A stretch of DNA of 64,000 bases. Origin: Escallonia rubra (Eukaryota > Streptophyta > Magnoliopsida > Escalloniales > Escalloniaceae). Position numbers and translations under genes: made by a program. The stretch covers positions 186,001 to 250,000 of the forward strand of contig JAVXUO010002643.1 of NCBI GenBank assembly GCA_033065855.1, in the 5' to 3' direction. The first letter of the stretch is position 1; each line of letters starts with the position of its first letter. The notes below the pieces were generated by a model. The model was given only the letters and a program-made list of their open reading frames with translations, was not told the origin of the DNA and did not search any database. Below are positions 58,216-64,000 of the stretch, piece by piece.

Positions 58216-58889
58216 AACGAGTCAGTTTACAGAAGTTATAAGTAGAATCAATCCCGATATTATATTTTCTTCTGTCCGCGTCTGTTTTTGCTTGTCTAAG
58301 AGAGAAAGAGTTCTGCTAATTGTTTTGGTTCGCCGGGTCTGCAATTTGGAGTGCTCCTATTTCAGACGTATTGCCGTTGTATCCTGGGAGACTGTCGTCA
58401 AGAACCGTCAGCACCGTTGCGGGACGAATAAAGTCTTAAGGACAGTGAATCAAATTCACGCCTCGGTTCTCCATTGTTGTTTGTCTGATTTTGCTGTGAG
58501 TTCATTTTAATTGTTCTTGCAAATACTATTTGTTCTGTTTAGTAAACTATTTTTCAGTATTTTCGTTCTTAGTGATTTTCTGCACAAGTACACACAAAGT
58601 TTATATTTCGATCAACAATCTTAAGACTTTATTACGCACTTTGTGTTGCATGTGTACAATCATTGTTTTCGATTTTCGGAATAGTGTTTTCAAAACAGTG
58701 TTCTCAAAACAGTGGTTTCAAAACAGCGTTTTCAAAATTTCGTTTCATATTTTGATTCTGCAGTACTTTATACTAAAATTATTTTCAGTTTATGAATTTA
58801 ATTTTAGTGTATACTAGACTCTGTTTTATACTATTGTGATAGACTGGACTATTTTTAATTGTTGTTATATTCTGTTCATAGATATAACA
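58216..58889 (+). other. Copia-3 remaining LTR and leader
   Basis: Non-coding stretch before gag. ATCCTGGGA near 58380 matches an internal part of initiator tRNA-Met and could be an unusual primer site, but this is unproven. Short repeats of AAAACAGTG-type occur at 58690-58735. Confidence 0.5.
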
Positions 58890-61800
58890 ATGGCTACTAG
58901 TGAAACCAATTCGGAAAGTGAACGGGTTAATCCCAACGTGCAACACAGTGGTGGGACTGTGTATGCGACGCCTTATGTGGCACCTACTCATGGTTCTGTT
59001 GGACATGGTGAAAGACCGGAAAAGTTCAACGGAAAAGATTTTAAGAGATGGCAACAGAAAATGTTGTTCTATCTTACCACCTTGAATTTGGCAAGGTTCT
59101 TGCAAGAGGATGCACCAGATCTTGGTGAAAATCCTGACCGGCAAACTGTGGCTGCCGTGGATGCGTGAAAGCATTCAGATTTCTTATGCAAGAACTACAT
59201 CCTCAATGGATTGGATAATGCGTTGTATAACGTATACAGTCCAATGGTCAATGCGAAATCATTGTGGGAATCCTTGGAAAGGAAATACAAAACGGAAGAT
59301 ACCGGCTCAAAGAAATTTGTAGTCGGCAAATTCCTTGATTTCAAGATGATGGATTCTAAGACAGTGATTAGTCAAGTCCAAGAGTTTCAGCTTATTCTAC
59401 ATTATATTCATGCGGAAGGGATGGTACTTGGAGAGTCTTTTCAAGTGGCTGCTTTGATTGAAAAATTGCCACCTACTTGGAAAGATTTCAAGAACTATTT
59501 GAAGCATAAACGCAAGGAGATGAAGCTCGAGGATTTGATCGTCAGATTGAGGATTGAGGAGGATAATCGCCAGTCCGAGAAGAAGGCCGGTAATTATCAT
59601 CATGAGGCCAAGGCAAATGTGGTCGAGCAAGGTCCATCAAAGAGGAGGAAATTTTCCGATTCCGATGGTCCAAGCGGAGCAAGCGGCTCAAATTTCAAAG
59701 GCGGTGAGAAGAAGAAGTTCAAAGGGAATTGCTTTGGGTGCGGCAGAGCTGGCCATCGTGCTAAGGATTGTCGCAAAAACAAAGGAAACTTTAAAGGAAA
59801 GAATTCTCAAGCCAATGTGACCGAAGTTACCAAAATCACCGAGGACGTGACAAATTTGAATTTATCTGCGATGGTATCCGAAGTCAACTTGGTTGGAAAT
59901 CCCAAACAGTGGTGGGTAGACACAGGCGCTACACGACATGTGTGCTCCGAGCGAAGTATGTTTGCTACATATGAGAGCGCCAACAACGAGAATCTGTTCA
60001 TGGGAAACTCTTCTTCTTCAAAGGTGCTAGGAATGGGCAAGGTGGTCTTAAAGATGACATCCGGAAAGGAATTGAGTCTCAACAATGTGCTTCATGTGCC
60101 AGACATTCGGAAGAATCTAGTGTCAGGCTCATTGTTGAGTAAGAATGGTTTCAAGCTAGTGTTTGAGAGCGATAAGTTTGTACTCACTAAAAGTGGGATG
60201 TTTGTAGGAAAAGGGTACTTATGTGATGGTCTGTTTAAGTTAAATGTAATGACCATCGTGCCTAAAGTTGTACCAAATTCCGATATTAATAAAATTATTT
60301 CTTCTGCTTACTTGTTGGAATCTCCTAATTTATGGCATCGTAGATTAGGTCATGTAAATTATGGTTCCATACAAAAGCTAGTGAAAAATGGTTTTTTGCC
60401 TAAAATGGATTTTGACTCACATAAAGCATGTGAAATTTGTGTTGAAGCTAAAATGGCAAAAACGTCTTTCAAGTCAATTGAAAGAAGTACGGAACCTTTA
60501 AGTCTAATTCATAGTGACATATGTGACTTAAAGGTGGTACAATCTAGAGGAGGAAAAAAGTATTTTATTACTTTTATTGATGATTGTACGAGATTTTGTT
60601 ATGTATATTTGCTTAGAAGCAAGGATGAAGCCTTGGAAGCATTTATGCAATACAAAATTGAGGTTGAAAATCAACTTAGCAAGAAAATCAAAGTACTAAG
60701 AAGTGATAGAGGCGGAGAATATGTTTTCCCTTTTGAAAAATTTTGTGCCGATCATGGAATCATTCATGAGACCATGGCACCGTATGCGCCTCAGTCAAAT
60801 GGAATTGCTGAGCGGAAAAATCGTACTTTAAAGGAAATGATGAATGCTTTGTTGATAAATTCTGGACTACCAGATAACTTGTGGGGGGAAGCGGTCTTAA
60901 CCGCAAATCATATACTTAATAAAGTACCTCACAAGAAGTTGCAAAAGACACATTATGAGCTATGGAAAGGTCGTCCTCCTTCCTTCAAATATCTTAAAGT
61001 GTGGGGGTGTCTAGCAAAGGTAGCTATCCCACCGCCTAAAATGGTCAAAATAGGACCTAAAACGGTCGATGGGATTTTTATTGGATATGCAAGCCATAGC
61101 TCGGCATATCGGTTCTTAGTGCATAAATCTGAAGTTGACGATATACACGTCAACACCATTATGGAGACAAGGAATGCACATTTCTTCGAGGATGTATTTC
61201 CTTGTCGAGTGGCACAAGAACGAAGTTCTTTAAAAAGAACTAGTATGAACCAAGAACCCTCACAAGAGGAAGATGAGCCAAGACGTTGCAAGAGAGCTAG
61301 AACGTCTACATATTTTGGTCCTGATTTTCTAACATATTTGTTAGAAAATGAGCCTCGTACTTACAGCGAAGCAATGTCGAGTCCCGAAGCTCCTCATTGG
61401 AAAGAGGCTATTAATAGTGAAATAGAATCCATCATGCAAAATCATACATGGGAACTGGTGGATCTTCCTCCTGGAAATAAACCATTAGGGTGTAAATGGC
61501 TTTTCAAGAGAAAGATGAAAGCTGATGGAACGATCGAGAAATATAAGGCCCGACTAGTTGTCAAGGGATATAGACAAAAGGAAAGCCTTGATTATTTCGA
61601 TACATATTCACCAGTTACAAGAATAACATCCATTCGAATATTGATAGCTATTGCAGCTATTAATAATCTTGAGATACACCAAATGGATGTGAAAACAGCT
61701 TTCCTAAATGGAGATCTTAATGAAGAGATCTATATAGAGCAACCCGAGGGGTTTGTAGCTCCTGATCATAAGAGGAAGGTGTGCAAGCTTGTTAAGTCAC

Positions 61801-62884
61801 TTTATGGACTAAAACAGGCTCCGAAACAATGGCATGAAAAGTTTGATAAAGTCATGATCGAAAATGGTTTTAGAATCAACGAATGTGATAAATGTGTCTA
61901 TGTTAAAGGCACGAAAAAAGGATATGTCATTGTTTGCCTTTATGTGGATGATATGCTCATTATCGGGAGCAATGATGAATTCATTAAGGCTACAAAGAAA
62001 ATGTTGGCCAGTAAATTTGATATGAAAGATATGGGTGTGGCTGATGTTATACTTGGTATGAAAATTACCAAAACATCAAATGGACTAGTCTTGTCACAAT
62101 CTCATTATATTGAGAAAGTGCTAGACAAATTTAAAAGTTATGATAATAGTCCGGTTAAGACACCGCTAGATGTAAATTTACATCTAACAAAAAATACTGG
62201 GAAATGAATATCTCAATTAGAGTATTCACGCATAATTGGTAGCCTAATGTATATCATGAATTGCACGAGACCCGATATAGCATATGCTGTTAGTAAACTG
62301 AGCAGATATACTAGCAATCCGGGGAAGAATCACTGGCTAGCTATTGTAAGAGTTTTAAGGTACTTAAAATATACCTTAAACTTTGGTCTGCATTATACAA
62401 GATATCCAGTTGTATTAGAAGGATACAGTGATGCCAACTGGATATCAGATTCTAATGAAACAAAATCCACAAGTGGATATGTGTTTACATTAGGAGGAGC
62501 AACTATTTCTTGGAAATCCTCTAAACAGACATGTATTGCCAGATCCACTATGAAATCTGAATTCATTGTTTTAGATAAAGCCGGAGAAGAAGCAGAGTGG
62601 CTTCGTAATTTCTTAGAGGAAATTGGCCTAAGCCTGTGCCACCAATTTGCATACATTGTGATAGTCAATCTGCAATTGGAAGAGCACAAAGCAGTATGTA
62701 TAACGGCAAGTCTAGACACATACGTCGCAGACACAATACCGTTAGACAATTACTTTCTACTGGAATTATCTCTATTGACTATGTGAAGTCAAAGGATAAT
62801 ATTTCAGATCCGTTAACGAAAGCTTTGACTAGAGAGAAAGTAAATGTGTCATCAAGGGGAATGGGTCTTAAGCCTATGAACTAA
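58890..62884 (+). pseudogene. Copia-3 gag-pol polyprotein with three lesions
   Basis: Gag starts at ATG 58890. Domains in order: gag with zinc knuckle [14 protein letters not shown] (59730-59771), protease with DTGA (about 59919), pre-integrase ([13 protein letters not shown], about 60330), integrase ([27 protein letters not shown]), RT ([15 protein letters not shown] at 61941-61952) and RNase H ([27 protein letters not shown]). Lesions: TGA at 59166-59168 in gag, TGA at 62205-62207 between RT and RNase H, and a frameshift near 62624 in RNase H. The frame is otherwise preserved from 59169 to 62204, about 1,012 codons. Close to the Tnt1-type Pol family; lineage not assigned. Confidence 0.93.
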
Positions 62885-63483
62885 AGAGTTGCCATAATGG
62901 AAACCCTACCTAGCTGACTGGAGATCCCAAGATCTAGGTTCAAAGGGAAAACCGAATTATGTAAATGCGACTCAGACAGAGCACCGTGGGGGGTTAAAAC
63001 CCTCATATTCATTCCTATGATGAGAAGACAGTGGCACCTACAAAAGGTTAGGTTAAGCTATGCTTTTAATGACTCTTATATCTTCGAAATCTAAGTGGGG
63101 GTGCGGTAGGAACCTCTTAATAAGAAGTCACCTATGTGAGTAAGAAGTGGGGCCGCTTCTATGAGAATTGTAAGGCTGAATTCTCAGAGGGTACTCATGA
63201 AAACCAGGAGTTGTTCAGGGCCAAAATGAACACAACAATGAGAACCTCAAAACAATGTTTGAGCGATACTGTGTGAAGTTCTATTGTCTCGGTTTACACT
63301 AAGGGTTGAACAGTTCAAGACATCATGTTCACTGGTTAACCAGTAAATCCGATAGTTCTCACTAGGGAAGGTTCAAGGCCATCGGCTACCTATCCCGATG
63401 CAGTGTCGTTCTAAAGAACTCTTTCTTATGTCAGTGTTTCTTTGCGTATAGAGTCCAGTCAATTTTCTATTCATGTGGGGGAT
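62885..63483 (+). other. Copia-3 non-coding stretch between pol and the 3' LTR
   Basis: No ORF. Ends with the polypurine tract CATGTGGGGGAT at about 63473-63483. Confidence 0.7.
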
Positions 63484-64000
63484 TGTTGGAATTGGGTTTT
63501 AAACCTATTGTGAGAAGCAACTTTGACTCAATTCTTTAATAGGGTTCCAAACCAAGTTTTGGTTAGGAACATATTAATTCATGTTCGTCTATTGGAATAG
63601 GTGATCATGGAATATTCACTTGTTTAAAACAAATGGAAGGTGAATGAGATAATTGACGTTAAAGTTGGTGGTTCAACTTGAAGGGAAAAGAGTATCCCAC
63701 ATTGAAGAGATAAAGCCAAATTGTCTCCTTATAAGGCTTAGCCTTGAGCTAAGGGTTGGGCCCCTTGGGGGAACCCATGTTTTGTAAGGAGGGAGGACCT
63801 AGGTTGACCCAAGGTCCACCACACGCGCGCGCCGCCCGCCCCGCCCCGGTCCGTGGCTTGGGCTTGGGCCCATCAGGCTTTATTCTTTGGGGACAAATAT
63901 ATTATTTATTTATTTTCTTTTCTGAAACGTTGTAACCTTTCTTTTCCAACCAACCAGCTGTGAAGAGTTGCACCCCCCAATGAATACTCTGTGTATATGT
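63484..64000 (+). repeat. Copia-3 3' LTR, truncated by the window
   Basis: Starts TGTTGGAATTGGG and matches 57699 onward almost base for base. Confidence 0.93.

Larger units (their letters stand above)
57699..64000 (+). mobile_element. Copia-3: young Copia retrotransposon, truncated by the window edge
   Basis: The 5' LTR begins at 57699 (TGTTGGAATTGGG) and the 3' LTR at 63484 with the same sequence, preceded by a polypurine tract CATGTGGGGGAT. Over the visible 517 bp of the 3' LTR, the LTRs differ by three substitutions and one 5-bp indel, so the insertion is recent. It lies in the older Copia remnant. The candidate TSD AGTGG (57694-57698) cannot be checked because the right end is outside the window. 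Confidence 0.93.

Overview
The window is nuclear DNA of a flowering plant, almost certainly a eudicot. It carries TIR-NBS-LRR (TNL) resistance genes, a class absent from grasses, together with plant Copia, Gypsy, RTE-LINE, CACTA, hAT, Tourist and TRIM elements and Arabidopsis-type CCCTAAA repeats. No prokaryotic, plastid or CRISPR signal was seen. Apart from the two TNL loci, two small unidentified exon-like pieces and some intergenic sequence, nearly everything is transposable-element (TE) DNA. Much of it is nested, and many insertion borders can be read to the base from target-site duplications (TSDs).

Layout. (1) 1-2083: TNL1 on the minus strand, open as far as it can be read and running off the left edge. 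(2) 3.0-5.2 kb and 21.07-21.24 kb: an old Copia remnant split by a younger Copia (5198-21065, minus, TSD CTTCC). That Copia holds a 908-bp hAT element (6390-7297, TSD CATGAGAC) in its reverse transcriptase and a 9,980-bp CACTA transposon (10197-20176, TSD GTT) in its gag. (3) 21.3-23.5 kb: a decayed RTE-type LINE. (4) 24.2-28.1 kb: a rearranged Gypsy element, mostly one LTR, with a Tourist MITE inside and a duplicated flank. (5) 28.1-30.2 kb: two small exon-like pieces. (6) 30.8-37.7 kb: TNL2, a pseudogene paralogue of TNL1 that contains a TRIM, a solo LTR in its TIR exon and an unknown 1.5-kb insert. (7) 38.4-56.4 kb: a MULE-like inverted-repeat element filled by a degenerate CACTA-like element (itself holding CACTA copy 2, 41172-47902), a Copia and a hAT element. 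(8) 56.8-64.0 kb: another copy of the old Copia remnant, broken by a young Copia that runs off the right edge.

How the parts relate. CACTA copy 1 has an open 1,127-codon TNP2 transposase but has lost the normal C-terminus of its second (TNPA-like) protein. CACTA copy 2 has lost about 3.3 kb of TNP2 but keeps an open 419-codon TNPA-like gene. The two copies are therefore complementary. Both share an unusual leader of telomere-like repeats, a palindromic GACACGTGTC array, a roughly 160-bp tandem repeat and a 269-bp foldback just before the TNP2 start codon. This leader is the most interesting feature of the window. The TNL pair looks like a local duplication in which one copy stayed open and the other decayed.

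Exon borders were inferred by eye from GT/AG sites and homology between copies; no transcript evidence was available.
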